A stretch of DNA of 64,000 nt from Kitagawia praeruptora (GCA_037693485.1 CM075354.1:63535501-63599500); one strand, 5' to 3'. Positions 1 to 12,619 are shown, counted from the stretch's first letter. The notes: a model not told the origin generated them from the sequence alone. Made by a program: numbers and translations.

Positions 1-165
1 TGCCACGTGGCAGTAGGTCCTACGTGACACGTGGCAGTTTGTGGGACCTATGACACGTGGCAGTGGGGCCCACCTGACACGTGGAAGGACGTGGTCCCAG
101 GTGACACATGGCAGTGGGGCCCACGTGACACGTGGCATTTTGTCCCACGTGGCAACTGTTGCATT
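1..165. repeat. Cluster of ACACGTGGCAG / G-box repeats
   Basis: At least six copies of a CACGTGG core occur, most as ACACGTGGCAG, separated by GGGCCCAC-like spacers, giving a unit of roughly 25-35 bp. The core is palindromic (CACGTG), matching the plant G-box/ABRE consensus. It lies in the internal part of the CACTA fragment. Confidence 0.75.
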
Positions 166-440
166 AAAATGTAACACTGATTTCAGAAAATGTAACACTG
201 CTTCTTGAAAATGCAACACTTCTGTGGGACCCACATGTTCATTTGTTTTTTAATTTATAAATGTTAAAAAAATAGCAAATGCAACGCTCAATCGCTATTG
301 TAACACAACGAATCTATTGCAACAGTACATGTTCTACTGCAACAGTACCTTCACAACTAATGTAACACAATCTCAACAGTGTTTCAGTAGGTCAAAAAAA
401 GTACCTATAATGTAACACAAAGTGAGCGTTACAATAGAAA
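160..440. repeat. CACTA subterminal repeats (TGTAACAC / TGCAACAC)
   Basis: About ten copies of TGTAACA, TGCAACA or their relatives occur in both orientations in under 300 bp, next to the terminus at 471. The arrangement fits subterminal transposase-binding repeats. No ORF of note is present. Confidence 0.55.
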
Positions 441-471
441 AGTATTGCGGACGCCAATCTATGGCGTAGTG

Positions 472-1661
472 ATTTTTGAACTTTTTCTCGTTTTGAATCT
501 GTGTAGCAAGATATGTGTTTGTGTGTGCAAATATGTAGGTGCGGATAAAAATGACACAAGACACAATATCACTTTAATCTAATATTTTATTAGATAAAGG
601 TTGCTATAATATGTGAATACAAATGGTAGTATTCTCAGCTTCGTTTTTCTCAGAGAGATATATCTTACAGTTTGTATGAAAAACTTCAACAACTGAAGAA
701 GTGAGATTGTATTCTTATAGAACATGAATACAACTCACTTACTACAAATAAGGTTACAGGATAAATTACTTTCTTGTATGTCTATCCTTTTTGAGTAATC
801 ATCCAAACGGCTACAAATTTGACTTTGCAAAGTTCTGTTCAGATCCACTTCTTTAGCTCTTTGTCTCTTCTATATCTCTCCAAACTTCCTTGTAGGCTTT
901 CCAGAGCACGTTACAGATTGTGGTCCATAAAGTGCATTGGCTTCTTTCAGGTTTCTGACATGTACAATTTCTTCAGTATTTTGTCTCCAAGAATGTATTC
1001 GAGAAGTGGCTAAGTGATTGATTCGAGAACTAGGATTAGATAACTCTGAGTTCTCGAATACTGTTTGATTGACATATCGAATCACTTCTCGAATAACACT
1101 TTTCTCCAGGGTTCCTTGAGTTGTCGAATAGAACACTTGACTTGTCGAATCCCTGAGATATTGAATAGCTTTCTGAGTCCTTGAGATATTGAATGGAACT
1201 TTGACTTGTTGACTTCTTGAGTTCTTGAATAGAGCATTAGATATGTCGAATCTCTGAGATATCGAATGAGATATCGAATAGTTCATTCAGAGATATCGAA
1301 CAGTGTCTTCTCAGATATCGAATCTCTAACTTCTCGAATGCTAGACTTCTCGAATAGACAAATGTACTTCTTGAATTGGTACTTAGGCAAATTCTTCATT
1401 TCTTCAAATCCCAACTGTGATTATTTGACAGTTTTTATCTTCTTGCTTGATGCATGAACCTTGGAACTTCTTTCAAGCATTATTCTTGACTTTATAAGTA
1501 CAATTACACAACTAGGATTTGATGCCTATTACAAGTACAAAACAAATAGAAACTCTACAACTAGAGGTTCCCTCAGTTAAGAGGTCATGTAAGTAATGCA
1601 AAGCATTACAAATAATTAGGCTTGTTATTAGATGTAAATAGGCATGCCTCTGTGACTAACA
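472..1661 (-). repeat. 3' LTR of element A (terminal part lost to the CACTA insertion)
   Basis: It aligns along its length with 46436-48468 minus the hAT-like insert. It ends in CTAACA at 1656-1661, that is, TGTTAG on the element strand. About 44 bp present at the start of the other LTR are missing here and should lie beyond the CACTA element, left of the window. The LTR is rich in TTCTCGAA, TATCGAAT and TTGTCGAA words between about 998 and 1370. Confidence 0.85.
998..1354. promoter_or_regulatory. Array of TTCTCGAA/TTCGAGAA dyads in the LTR of A (heat-shock-element-like)
   Basis: Exact copies lie at 998-1005, 1022-1029, 1051-1058, 1086-1093, 1331-1338 and 1347-1354. Each fits TTCnnGAA, the inverted dimer within the heat-shock-factor consensus. 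Near variants (TTGTCGAA, TATCGAAT) fill the spaces. The same words recur in the right LTR and in 6539-6930 of the same element. The match is seen directly; heat responsiveness is inference. Confidence 0.4.
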
Positions 1662-1676
1662 ATCTCCCCCAAATTG
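1662..1676 (-). other. Polypurine tract of element A
   Basis: Read on the minus strand, a GGGGGAGAT-type tract directly precedes the TGTTAG start of the 3' LTR. This is the expected plus-strand priming site, and the same GGGGGAGAT tract occurs in elements B and D. Confidence 0.75.
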
Positions 1677-1879
1677 TGAGTAAGACCCTTAGTCACAATT
1701 TCATGTCTGATAACAAGCCTAACATACACAAAGATAAAACTTGAAAAGTACAGGTATGAAATTTGATTGAGAACATGAATGAAATTACAAGTTGAGTAAT
1801 CTTACAATATGGTGAACTACTAGCCATTCTCTTTTGATTCCATCTCCATTGCTTTGGCTTGTAGATCATCATATGCTTT

Positions 1880-4800
1880 CTATTTTCTTTCTTTCTCCTT
1901 TCTTGCATTCTCATCCATGGCTTTTATGATCTCTACCATAGCATCCAATTCTTCAAGCAGGATAGAGTTTTTGAAATCTTCAAGTACTGGTTTCAGAATG
2001 TTGGCAGGATAGTGACTGAGTAGATTCATTCTTATATTGACATTATCTCCATTTCTTCTCCTATACTTCACCACATAGGGATTAAATTGAACTCTACACA
2101 ATCCTTTTGCCCTTAGCTTTTCTGCTTCAACTTCCAGTCTATCAATTTCCTTCTCCCTTTCTAGCCATTTCTCAAAACATCCCTTTCTTATCTTCTCAGC
2201 ATAGTCTTTCTTCATCTTCACAAAATCAATCAGCTCCAGCTTCCAAACTCTCTCCATTAGGGTTCTAGACTTGGGTATCTTCGCTCTTCTTGCAACTTGT
2301 TTGAATTTGACCTTTTTCACTTGGTGGCTTGGCAGAAACTTGTGACCTTTGCTTGTAGACCATTGTAGTACTCCATTAGCAGTTTGCTTTTGGAAAAATA
2401 CACCTGGTTTCTTGATTTGAATCCTCTTCTCTTCTTGAGGTGGCAAAACAGTTGCAGAAGCCATTGAATCAGATTTTGGTAGGTCATTACTAACAGCATT
2501 CACCTTAGACTTAGTGTCTTGTGTTGTGGTGAGTTTACTGCTAGCAATGCCTAAGGCTTGCTGTTTTCCAATTTTCCTCTCATAGACTTTACCTTGGTCA
2601 TCACCATCTTTCTTATCCTTGCTATCTTTCTTCTTCTCATCTTTACCACCCTTATCACTCCTGTGATGTCTTCTCCTCCCATCACTTTTGTCTTCATCTT
2701 TATCATCCTTATTTCTCCTAGGCTGAGCCATTTATGGAATTGCACCAGTACCAAAGAAAGATCTGAGAATGTGCAATGCTTCTACTTCTTCAGCATTTCT
2801 GATTCCATTCTTCTTCTGCATTTGATCAATGGTGGAAATAATAAGTTTGTGATTTCGAGGAGTGAGATCATTGGGAATGACCAATTGATTAATGTCTTCA
2901 ATTTTGGTGTCAGATTGATAGATGATAGTCCATGGTTTCTTAATCACTTCTGGCAGCCTTGAAGGTTTGTCATTCCTCAAGTCATCATACAGACTTTTAT
3001 TGTTCTCATTTCTCTTCTCAATAAGCTCAGTCAGTGCATCTATCTCTGAGTGTTTTAAGGCTTGTGGAGTCTTGTAGGTTAGATGCCATATCTTGGACTT
3101 GGACACCATCATTATCTCCTTGATCCATAATCCATCTATCTTCCTGAGTATCACAATGAGATAGTCAATCTGATCCTTCAAGCTCCTCAGATAAAATTGA
3201 GTGTCACCAGCCTGTTCCCTTGAGACTTTCAGAAACTCCAAGAATGCTTCATCATGATAGACATTTGAATTTGCAACTTCTTGTAGCTTGGCCTCAGTAA
3301 CCACCTTTACTTCTACAGGCTTGGCACTTTCAGATTTGGAGGATGGAGGTTTATCAGATGGCATGCCCCCTGCAACCACTGTAGTTGTGATGGATTGTTT
3401 TTGACCACTTGGAGTAATGACATGCACAGTTGGTAGAGAAACCACTGGTAGAGAGGTTGGAGGCTCATCAACTTTGGATTTCCTTTTCCTGGCATATGAG
3501 TAGTTTTTTCTTTTGTTCTTGGATGACCACCCTCATTGATCGTTATGCCTTTTCTTGAGGTTTCTCCCCCTTAGTCTGAGGCTCCCCCTTTGGTTTTGAG
3601 TTCTTTAATATCCTCTTCTCCCTCCTAGGCTTGTTGTCAGGCACAGAGGCTGTTGGAGTGACCTTTGGGGTTGAAGATTCTTCAGGTAGAGGGAGACCCA
3701 TGTGCTTCATCATTGCAGACAACATTAATTGCTTATGCAGAAGAACATCAGCTGTGGTGGTGGCTTGAGTGCTCAACTGCTCAGTTAGAGTTGCAACTTT
3801 GTCTATCAAATGAGCATTGGATTCTTTGAGAGAAACTACCTTCTTTTCAAGAGTATCCACTTTAGTGAATAGCTCATTGGCCTTAAAACCAGATAGGGAT
3901 TGATCTTGCAGTCTCTTCACTTCATACTTTGACATCTCATGCACAGGGACCTCAGTCACCAGCTTATCTCCATATTGATTTTTAAAGAGGGTCCTGAGCA
4001 TGGCATTGGCATCGGTTGTCTGATCAGATAGAACTTGAAATTTATGCCCCAGACCTGTGACAACATCCTTTAGTAGAGCTAGACCATTATCCATCTTGGT
4101 GCAGATGGTGTTGCAGTGTTTGAGGTCCTTGAAAACATTGTCTATCTAAGGGAATTTTGCATCAATGGCCCTCTTGATTTCTTCCACTGTAGTGGCAGTC
4201 TTATCACACACTCTGTTGACTTTAGTTTTGACTCCCTTTCCAAGATAGTGTGCAGCCTTGAGGAATCCCTTGTGTGAATCATTCATAGCTTCATACACTT
4301 CACCAGGAGTCAGAGATTTGGCATTGGAGCCCTGTAAAGTGATGTATTCCTCTTTGAGATATTGAAGAGCTTCATTCAAGAGTAATATCATATTTTCCTT
4401 GCAACCAGGCATGTACATTTCCATCTCTCTCAGCATCATCAATTATCTTTGCCTTTTGCATCTCCACATCATCTCTATGGCATAGCAGAATGGCTTCATA
4501 GTCCGGATTAGGCATGTTGGAGGTGACCAAGTTCTGAGCTATCTTGACAAACTCAGGAATCTGATCCACAACTAAGCTTTGAAGTGCTTCAACCGTCAAT
4601 TGTGGTGGAACAGATCCTGATCCTGAAGCACTGTCATGTTGCACAGACTTCAACCATTGTGACATAAAGTCAGAGCTAGAGCTAGGCAATCTAGACTCCT
4701 CAGTTACAGATGCAACTTCTGTAACCGGATGGAGTGACTCTACTACTGTTGTCTCCACAAGAGTGGGATGAATTACAACAGTAGTTGACACAGGCACAGA

Positions 4801-6345
4801 GTCTCTAGTGAAAACTAGTGAATCCTCTGTGTTTGTGATGTTGTCATTAGGATATGCCCCAACATGCATTCCCTAACCATCTGAATGTGGTTTCTGGGTG
4901 GTGAGCAAAGTGTCATGCACTAAGTCACTTGAGTCCATTGCCTCACCAAGAGAAAAAAATTCTTGGTGATCAATGCCTTGCTCTTCAATTTCTTGAATTA
5001 CAGGCTCTAAAGAAATTTGAGATGTAGATTCTGGAAGAGAAGTTTCTTTTAGAATGGATTTTTGCAACTCCCCCTGAGAAATAGAGGGAGTTTCAAGTGT
5101 GATGTGCTCTGCACTCAGTGTTGTGCCAGCCTTATCACTCCCAGGTGCTGACTCTTTACAAATAGGTGCATTGGGGAGGATGCTTGATTCTATAAATGCA
5201 CCCTGTTGAGAGGATACATCTAGTGAACTGTGTGCCCCTGATTTTACAACTTCAGCCATTTGTGTGACTGAAGAGGTGATTTTAGATTTCTTTTTCTTTG
5301 GCCTCTTCAAGGGTGACTCAGGTTCCTTACTTTCTACACCTAATTCTACAGCCAATGCTGCTTCAGATAAGATGGTTAAAGGTGCAAAAGCAACCTGTTT
5401 TCTCTTCTTCTCCTTTTTACTAACACCACCCTGTTGAGAGGATGATGTAGGTGGCTCTGTGTTTGGTAGAGTGTTTGGCTGAGGTGGTTGGTTTGCAAGC
5501 CCTGGGTTAGCATTTTGTTTTACTTGCTTGGGTTGTGCTAACTGTGACTTTGAGTCAAATGTTGGCATGTTGTGGGGGTAAGTCCTAAACAAACCCTCCA
5601 TATGGGGAGTTATGTTAAGTCTTACATCCACATCATTCCTAGTCATGGATTTAGGGTAGCCTATTCTATTTCTATCTATCCCAGGTAATTCAATCAGTTT
5701 ATCATTTTTCAAATTAAGTACAGATTGAATAAAGCGAGGGAAGAAAATGTCAGTACCTCTCTTGGTTGAGTTCTTACCAAGTCTCCCATACAACTCCTGC
5801 ATAATGAGTTGACCAACATTGATATTTTTCCCATAAACTAAGGCATAGCCTATTTGCTGTGCAGGGACGCTGATTTGATCATAGCTTGACTTTCTTGCAG
5901 TGAAGACTTGAAGGATGGTGGCAAAGACATAACTCCATTCCTTCCTCAAGAACTTCCTATTTAAGTGACCAAGTTTGATTTCCTCGGAGTAGTGAATGAA
6001 ATCAAAGAAGTCCTCCAATTCACCATTTGTAGCTTGATCATCATACACTTCCTGTTGTAAGCCCAGTGCTTGATTCATGTCTTTAGTGGTGATAGTGATT
6101 TCCTTGTCCTGAATCTTGCAGTAGATTATATACGATGTTATTGCGCTTTCTAGGGCTACAACTTCCACAGTAGCAGTTCTCCAAAACTGTTCCAGGAGGT
6201 CTAGATACAGAGTTGGGTTGGCTGAGAGTGCATCCTTGATGTATGACTCAGACATCCACTTTACAAAGCATTTGAAATTGGCATTGGGTGCCTCAACATC
6301 ACTGGTTAGGGCGATAAAGTTGGTGTTGAATTTCACGGTTGCCAT
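1880..6345 (-). pseudogene. Post-pol (third) ORF of element A, degenerate
   Basis: A long coding stretch downstream of RNase H on the element strand starts MATVKFNT at 6345. It runs about 1,480 codons and is broken by stops (TAG near 4870, TAG at 4146, a stop near 3543, TAA at 2732) and a frameshift near 4400. The N-terminal 200 residues share a block (LRKEWS followed by aligned hydrophobic residues and NVGQLIMQEL) with the third ORFs of B and D (LRKEWS, NIGHIILSQM). The middle part has coiled-coil-like heptads (4094-3543), and the C-terminal part near 2731 is a Lys/Asp-rich charged region. I recognise no catalytic motif. Plant SIRE-type Copia elements often carry an env-like or unknown ORF in this position; no signal peptide or membrane span supports an envelope here. 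Confidence 0.65.
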
Positions 6346-7203
6346 TGATACAAAGAGAAGAGAGAGAAGAATAAAGGTTGAAGAAGAAATTTAGCTTTTG
6401 AGATTAGGGTTTTCAGAGGTTTTGGATATTTAGATGCTTAAGAAATCGAATGAAATGAATCGAATAGATGTAGAATTGTATAAGTATGAAGTACTTGAAT
6501 TGTCGATTAGATATATGTTTTGTATCGACAAGTCAAGCATTCGAGAAGTAGAAAACAACTATTCGATAAGTCAAGAAAGGCTTAATCGATATCTCAAGCA
6601 GATTGTAACTCACAGCTGGTAGTTATCTAACTTAGAAATAATTCTAAATTAAACATAATATTTTTTTATGAGTGATTTAAAAATTCTGAATAAAAATCCA
6701 AAAACGGTTAAGATTCAGCGAGAATTCAGCCTTTTCAAATGATTCGAAAACTCAAGCATAGTATTCGAGAACTCAGTCATTAGAGAACTAAAATACTCTA
6801 TTCGAGAACTCAAGCATTTCTCTGTTCGATTTCTCTAAAAGACTCTATTCGAGAACTCAAGAGTGTCCTGAATAGGCTTGTTAGAGAAGTCGAGCATAAG
6901 CAAGAAATGAATCATTCGAGAAGTCTGACTTATCGAAACATTCTTTTCACTCATAAAAATTCAATTTTCACTATCTTTAAAAAATTCACCAGACATATTC
7001 TATAAAGAATATTCTAACAAATTAAATAGTGATTTTCTCCAAATTTCATAGAAATTTTAAGTTGACAAAATATGATTTTTCCACATATGCAACAAATTTG
7101 AAATATTTATAAATCATATTTCAGCCAACACTTACTCCAAAAATATTGAGAATTTAGATAAAGTAAGTGTTTACTGCTGCAACAATCTAGGTGATATATT
7201 CAC
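6346..7203. other. Non-coding spacer of element A between RNase H and the third ORF
   Basis: There is no supported gene. The segment contains about six ATTCGAGAA words (for example near 6539, 6773 and 6800) like those in the LTRs of A, and is AT-rich near 6960-7180. It probably holds the leader of any transcript for the third ORF, but no clear promoter was recognised. Confidence 0.5.
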
Positions 7204-9123
7204 TTAGCCAGAATCTGAAGAATTCAGCATTCCAATCTCACTAACCAACCTTGTGAAGGTGGCTTCATCTAATGGCTTAGTGAATATGTTAGCTAGTTGT
7301 TTATCCGTAGAGACATAATGCAACTCAATGGTTCCATTAGTTGCATGTTCTCTAATAAAATGATATCTGATTTCAATGTGCTTTGTCCTAGAATGATTGA
7401 CAGGATTGGCAACTATAGAGATTGCACTTGTGTTGTCACACATGATTGGAATTATTTCCAACACAAGTCCATAATCTCTGAGTTGATTTCTAATCCAAAG
7501 CACTTGAGCACAGTAACTTCCAGCAGCTATGTATTCAGCCTCAACTGTAGAAGTTGACACAGATTATTGTTTCTTGCTATACCAAGAGACTAACCTTTGT
7601 CCAAGAAACTGGCAGCTACCTGAGGTGCTTTTCCTATCCACTCTACATCCAGCATAATCAGCATCAGAATAACCAACCAGATTGAACCTTGTGTCCTTAG
7701 GATACCATAAACCCAAGTTTGGAGTGCCCTTCAGATATCTAAAGATCCTTTTTATAGCAATCAAATGTGACTCTTTTGGATTTAATTGAAACCTTGCACA
7801 CAAACATGTAGCAAACATGATGTCTGGCCTACTTGCAGTGAGGTAGAGTAGAGAACCAACCATGCCTCTGTAGACAGAGATATCTACTTTCTTTCCTTTA
7901 GCATCTTCATCCAATTTAGTGACAGTGGCCATGGGTGTCTTTGCAGGTGAGCAGTCTTCTAAGTCAAACTTCTTCAATAAATCATTGATGTACTTGGTTT
8001 GACTACTAAAAATGCCATCCTTCCTTTGACTAACTTGAAATCCAAGAAAGAATGTTAACTCTCCCATCATACTCATCTCATATCTGCTCTGCATGAGCTT
8101 AGAGAATTTCTCACACAGCTTTTCATTTGTAGAGCCAAATATAATATCATCCACATAGATCTGAACTAGGATAATATCATCACCATGTTTCTTGTAAAAC
8201 AGTGTCTTGTCCAATGTGCCTTTAGTGAATTAATTTTCAAGGAGAAATTGTGATAAAGTATCATACCATGCCCTTGGAGCCTGCTTAAGTCCATACAATG
8301 CCTTAAGCAATCTGTAGACAAATTCTGGAAAATGTGGATCCTCAAAGCCAGGTGGTTGTTGCACATAAACTTCTCCTTCCAACTCTCCATTCAGAAATGC
8401 ACTCTTGACATCCATTTGATAAACTTTAAAGTTTGAATGAGCAGCAAATGCCAGGATTATTCTGATGGCTTCCAATCTAGCAACATGGGCAAATGTCTCA
8501 TCATAATCAATGCCTTCCTGTTGAGAGTATCCTATTGCAACCAACCTTGCTTTGTTTCTTACTATTACACCATCTTCATCCATCTTATTCTTAAGAACCC
8601 ATTGTGTTCCAACAATGGTTCTATTCCTTGGTGCAGGCACAAGTTCCCATACTTTGTTTCTTTCAAATTGATTCAGCTCCTCTTGCATGGCAATAATCCA
8701 ATCTGGATCCAATAGTGCATCATCAAGTTTCTTAGGCTCAATCTGAGATAGAAAACAGCCATAGAGGCACTCATTTTGAGTTGCTCTCCTAGTCCTCACT
8801 CCTGCATTTGGATCTCCAATAATTTGCTCTGTAGTGTGTGATCTATCCCATTTCCTTGAATGCTCAGTCTGATTTCTCATTCTTGATGTTCCTTCATCAT
8901 CCAAGTCATGATCATTCTCATTTCCTCCCCCTGTGAGGTTGCCACTATTCACAGGTGTGTCTTGGATGCTTGTTTCTCCACTATTGATTGGCATAAATTC
9001 TTCTCTTGTATCATCATTCACTTGAGTTTGTTGAACTTGAGTTTCAACTCCAGTTTCAATCTCTTCATCATAATCATCTAGATTATCAAACTTTAATGGA
9101 TCTTTATCTTCATCATTCATCAT
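7204..9123 (-). pseudogene. Element A reverse transcriptase and RNase H
   Basis: One minus-strand frame carries the Copia RT and RNase H domains. The RT shows WVLKNKMDEDG, KARLVAIGYSQ, YQMDVKSAFLNG and the catalytic YVDDIIFGS near 8157-8131. RNase H follows with SDADYAGCRVDRKST, EAEYIAAG and CDNTSAIS. The frame is broken by TAA at 8230-8232 (just after LLEN) and TAA at 7564-7566, where related copies read KKQQS. The Asn- and Gln-adjacent positions of these stops suggest point mutation. The sequence is closest to the RT of B and D, consistent with the SIRE/Maximus lineage. It cannot make an intact enzyme. Confidence 0.85.
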
Positions 9124-10022
9124 TGGCTTCTTCTAATCCAGGTAGTTTGCTGTCATCAAATGTCACATCTGTGCTTTCCATAATTTTCTTTTGACTGATG
9201 ACATAAACTTTGTATGCAATTCTTTCCATAGAGTAGCCAAGAAAAATTCCTTCAAATGCCTTTGCATCAAACTTTCCAACATAACAAAGCATTTGCTTCC
9301 AAAAGTATGAACATACTTTAGAGTAGGCTTCTTTCCAGTCATCAAATTGTAAGGTGTCTTTCCAGTGGTTTTGTTGATGAGGGTTCTGTTCTGGATATAG
9401 CATGTAGTGCTCACAGCCTCAGCCCAAAAACATGTAGGCATCTTTGCATCAAGCAACATTGTTCTAGCAGCCTCAATAAGAGTTCTATTCTTTCTCTCAA
9501 CAACTCCATTTTGTTGTGGAGTCCTTGGAGCTGAGAATTGCTGAGAAATTCCATTCTCTTTGCAGAATGCTTCATGTATGGCATTTCTAAACTCTGTTCC
9601 ATTATCACTTCTCAATGCAATCACACTTGCATTGTTGGCCTTTGCTTCCTTGTCAACTTTCTTTATGTGCTCAATGATTACTTGTGAAGCCTCATCTTTT
9701 GATGCCAGAAATTCCACCTATGTATACCTTCTAAAGTCATCAACCATCACCAAGGCATACTTCTTTCTTCCTAGTGACATAATATTGACAGGCCCAAACA
9801 AATCCATATGAATGAGTTGCAGGGGCTTGGTTATTGATGTCACTGTCTTTGACTTGTGGCTTGATCTTTTCATTTTTCCCTTTTGACAGGCCTCACACAC
9901 TCCTTCTTGACAGAATTCAAGTGTGGGCATGACTCTCACTAATTCTCTTTTGACTAGAGAATTAATGGCTTTGAAGTTCAAATGTGATAACCTCTTGTAC
10001 CACAGCCAACAATCTTCATTTG
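9113..10022 (-). pseudogene. Element A integrase, part after insertion C
   Basis: The segment reads SHLNFKA, then CEACQKGK of the GAG-pre-integrase zinc region, MDLFGPVN with the first catalytic Asp, RSDNGTEF with the second, and NGVVERKN with the Glu. A TAG at 9718-9720 replaces the expected Trp in YTWVEF. Frameshifts near 9280 and near 9115 disconnect the C-terminal part from RT. The upstream part of the same frame resumes at 17491, beyond element C, whose ATGCT target duplication flanks the break. Confidence 0.8.
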
Positions 10023-10027
10023 ATGCT

Positions 10028-10813
10028 TGTTGATGAGTGGATTTCGTAACAACTTTTGAGAGGTTTATGGTGAGTTGTAAAGGCTAACGATCAACTAATC
10101 TATGGAGAATGGAGGTTTTTTGTAGGGGTTGAACTGAGCTCGAGAGCGTTTACAAGAATCTCGCGAGTTCCTTTGAGGCTTGTGTCGTGTGTTCTCAAGA
10201 ATCTCGTAGGTGTATTGCGAGGCTTGCAACCATGTTCTCAAGGTGCCTACGTACCCTGGCTTATATAGGGATCAAGTTCACGTAGTTCTTTTTAGACTAG
10301 AAGTCTGGTTAGGCAGCAATATTCTAAGTTCCTAATTCGTGGGGACCTCCTTTTCTCTAGATTTCAGCCACGAATAGGCGACCTAAGTCGAATAGAACTC
10401 GAGTTCTAGTCCGACTAGGAGTATATTTACTAGTTCTCGTCCTATTAGATGTATTCAAGGATCATCTGTGCCCAAGGAATACATTCCAATAAGGAGTTGA
10501 TGTTCATGACTTGCTCCTAAAGAATAGGAGGCTTAATCATACTAGAATTCTGCTGGAATAAATCTGTTCTCGTACAGGAAGCTGTCTCTCAGGAACCTGT
10601 CTGTAGGAACCTGTTTCTCGGGAAGCTGTTTGCAGGAAGCTGTCTTTCGGGAACCTGTCTCTTCGGGAACCTGAACCTGTCTAGATCCATTTCACATGCT
10701 ATTTAGCCCCATTTAACTTAAGGGGCCTCAATCATAACCCATATTACTCATATGGATTGGACCCTTAAGCCTAATGGGCCTAAATCTAATCCATGGGGAT
10801 TTTGGGCACAACA
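10028..10813 (-). repeat. 3' LTR of element C
   Basis: 786 bp, near identical to 16700-17485. On the element strand a TATATAA box lies at 10261-10267. Repeated AGGAACCTG / GGAAGCTG words fill 10570-10680. Confidence 0.92.
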
Positions 10814-10825
10814 ACTACCCCCCGG
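10814..10825 (-). other. Polypurine tract of element C
   Basis: On the minus strand CCGGGGGGTAGT lies directly against the TGTTGTG start of the 3' LTR. Confidence 0.7.
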
Positions 10826-10949
10826 TTCCTCGAAGTCATAGGGTACGAGAGGAACCTAAATAGCCTGATATTTTAAGGTCCAATCCCTTCAGTGCTCCCA
10901 TGTTTCTTCTGAGTGAACCATGCGGGTCTTTATCTTCTTGCTTGAATCG

Positions 10950-11335
10950 TGACAAGGGCACAAAGTGAATCCAATTAGGCGTTGAGTGAATCCTTTGACA
11001 AGGGCACAAAGCGAATCTAATTGGGCACTAAGTGAGCCTTAAGAATGTCAAGGGAACCAAGTGAATCCAAATAAGGGCATAAAGTGAACCTAGTTGGGCG
11101 TTATGTGAACCTATGCTGAGGGCACAAAACGAATCCAATAGGGCACTAGATGAATCCTTAAAAGGGATAAGGCGAATCTTAAGATTGTTAAGGGAACCAC
11201 GTGAATCCAAATAAGGGCATAAAATGAACCTAGTTGGGCGTTATGTGAACCTATGGTGAGGGCACAAAACGAATCCAATAGGGCACTAAATGAATCCCTA
11301 AAAGGGCACGAGGTTAACCTTGAAAATCACAACTT
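10950..11335. repeat. Tandem repeat array 1 in the 3' non-coding part of element C
   Basis: Short units built from GGGCAC(A/T)AA and GTGAATCC repeat irregularly. On top of this, a 140-bp higher-order unit is duplicated: AGGGAACCA(A/C)GTGAATCC begins at 11051 and again at 11191 with closely matching sequence between. Confidence 0.8.
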
Positions 11336-12619
11336 GATTGCTCAAGACGTTGCTTCATCTTCTAAGCTGCTTTTTGTTTGACTATCTACTGTCTATCTAT
11401 TAGAGGTACTCTAGGATCAGCTGAGTCTTAGAAGTACTCTCCAATAATGAGTCTGCTTCTTTCTAGCTGGCTTCTTGATCTCTCTACTATCTATGCTCAG
11501 GAACCTACGTCTCGGAACCTGGTTCTCAGGAACCTCTATTTCGAAACCTGGTTCTCAGGAACCTCTCTACAGGAAACTGTACCTGCATAAATAACAAATT
11601 TGTTAGTCTGGGGAGCCTTTCTGTGGTTCCCATGTACTTCTTTCTATCCTCATTGTTGCTGCTAGGCTGACTCGGGCTCTTTCGCGGGGAGGAACCTGGT
11701 CCATTCGTAATCTGCTCAACTACTGGTTCATCAAGAACGTCTTGATACTCATAATCTGTTGACTGTCTTCTCAGCTAGTGCTCATATCTCTACGTTTGAT
11801 CATCATATCTGGTACTGGAGACAATCTATCTCCTGGCTCATACAATACTTGTTGATTGGAACCTACGACTTAATAGGTCTAAAACTAGCCCATGGTGATT
11901 TTGGGCACAACACCAAGAAAACTAGAAAAAATAGGTTAGTAATACGAGCTGAAGAGCTCACATATAAGTGATGCATGTATGCAAGTATGAATGATTATCT
12001 ACGTTATATATGTCGCTACCTTCTCAAGTGACATATATATTGTATACCAAGTTCGAGATCATAAACTGAGCATATATGTAGTGTAATCTGTAAACCTATA
12101 GGGCATGACAACATCCTAAGTACAAGTTCACATAAATTTCATTTCTAAAAATCATGGAATATGCGCATTTAGAGGCAATATGTATCTAAGCATGACAAAA
12201 TATAAGCTCTGATTGACAGGAAATACTGCATGATAGTTAAGGATATAAAGACATGAAAGTAGACTTATCTATGCTTCCTTGTGCCGGTTTGTATTGAGGT
12301 TCCGTAACTAAACCTGGAATGAAAGCTCTTCTTTGTGCATGCTCACAATAACAAGATATAGGGGAATTGAGCTACCCCCCGAGCCGTCATGACGCGTGAA
12401 CCTCCTATAGCTTGTTCAAGCGATTGACTGAAAACTGCTTGTTTTGGCTGAATATCACTGAATCTGGGAGCTGTAGCTATAAACTGTGGGTCGGAAACCG
12501 GAAGCTGGAAGCTACTAACTAGAAGCTTCTGATGATCATCAAGGATGCTGCAAGTTACTTTATCAAAAATCTGTTAGTAGTACGGTACTTGTTTCGATCA
12601 TATGAGAGTATTCATCTTT
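11336..12619. other. Non-coding interior of element C
   Basis: There is no supported ORF. The segment contains scattered GGAACCT words and a polypurine-tract-like ACCCCCCGAG near 12375. Nothing else was recognised. Confidence 0.5.

Larger units (their letters stand above)
1..471. mobile_element. End of a CACTA (En/Spm) DNA transposon, left part outside window
   Basis: The block ends in TAGTG at 467-471, the reverse complement of CACTA, preceded by a GC-containing terminal segment (CACTACGCCATAGATTGGCG read from the minus strand). Behind it lies a subterminal zone full of short repeats (TGTAACAC and variants), as is usual for CACTA elements, where such repeats bind the transposase partner protein. 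Directly after TAGTG the sequence joins the LTR of element A in mid-LTR, at a point that is continuous in the other LTR copy (near 46436). No transposase coding is visible. The second end and the 3-bp target duplication lie left of the window, so the call rests on one terminus. Confidence 0.6.

Noticed and set aside
870..1286. 138-codon minus-strand ORF, with a 110-codon partner at 46908-47240
   Set aside because: Both lie in the LTRs of A and reflect LTR identity. The reading is Ser/Arg-rich and built from the repeated TTCTCGAA words.
2558..2962. 134-codon hydrophobic plus-strand ORF suggesting a membrane protein
   Set aside because: It is the complement of the Lys/Asp-rich part of the third ORF of A; antisense of charged codons gives Phe/Leu/Ile-rich peptides.
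998..6930. Regular TTCGAGAA words considered as a CRISPR-like array
   Set aside because: Spacing is irregular, there are no uniform spacers, and the genome is clearly plant nuclear.
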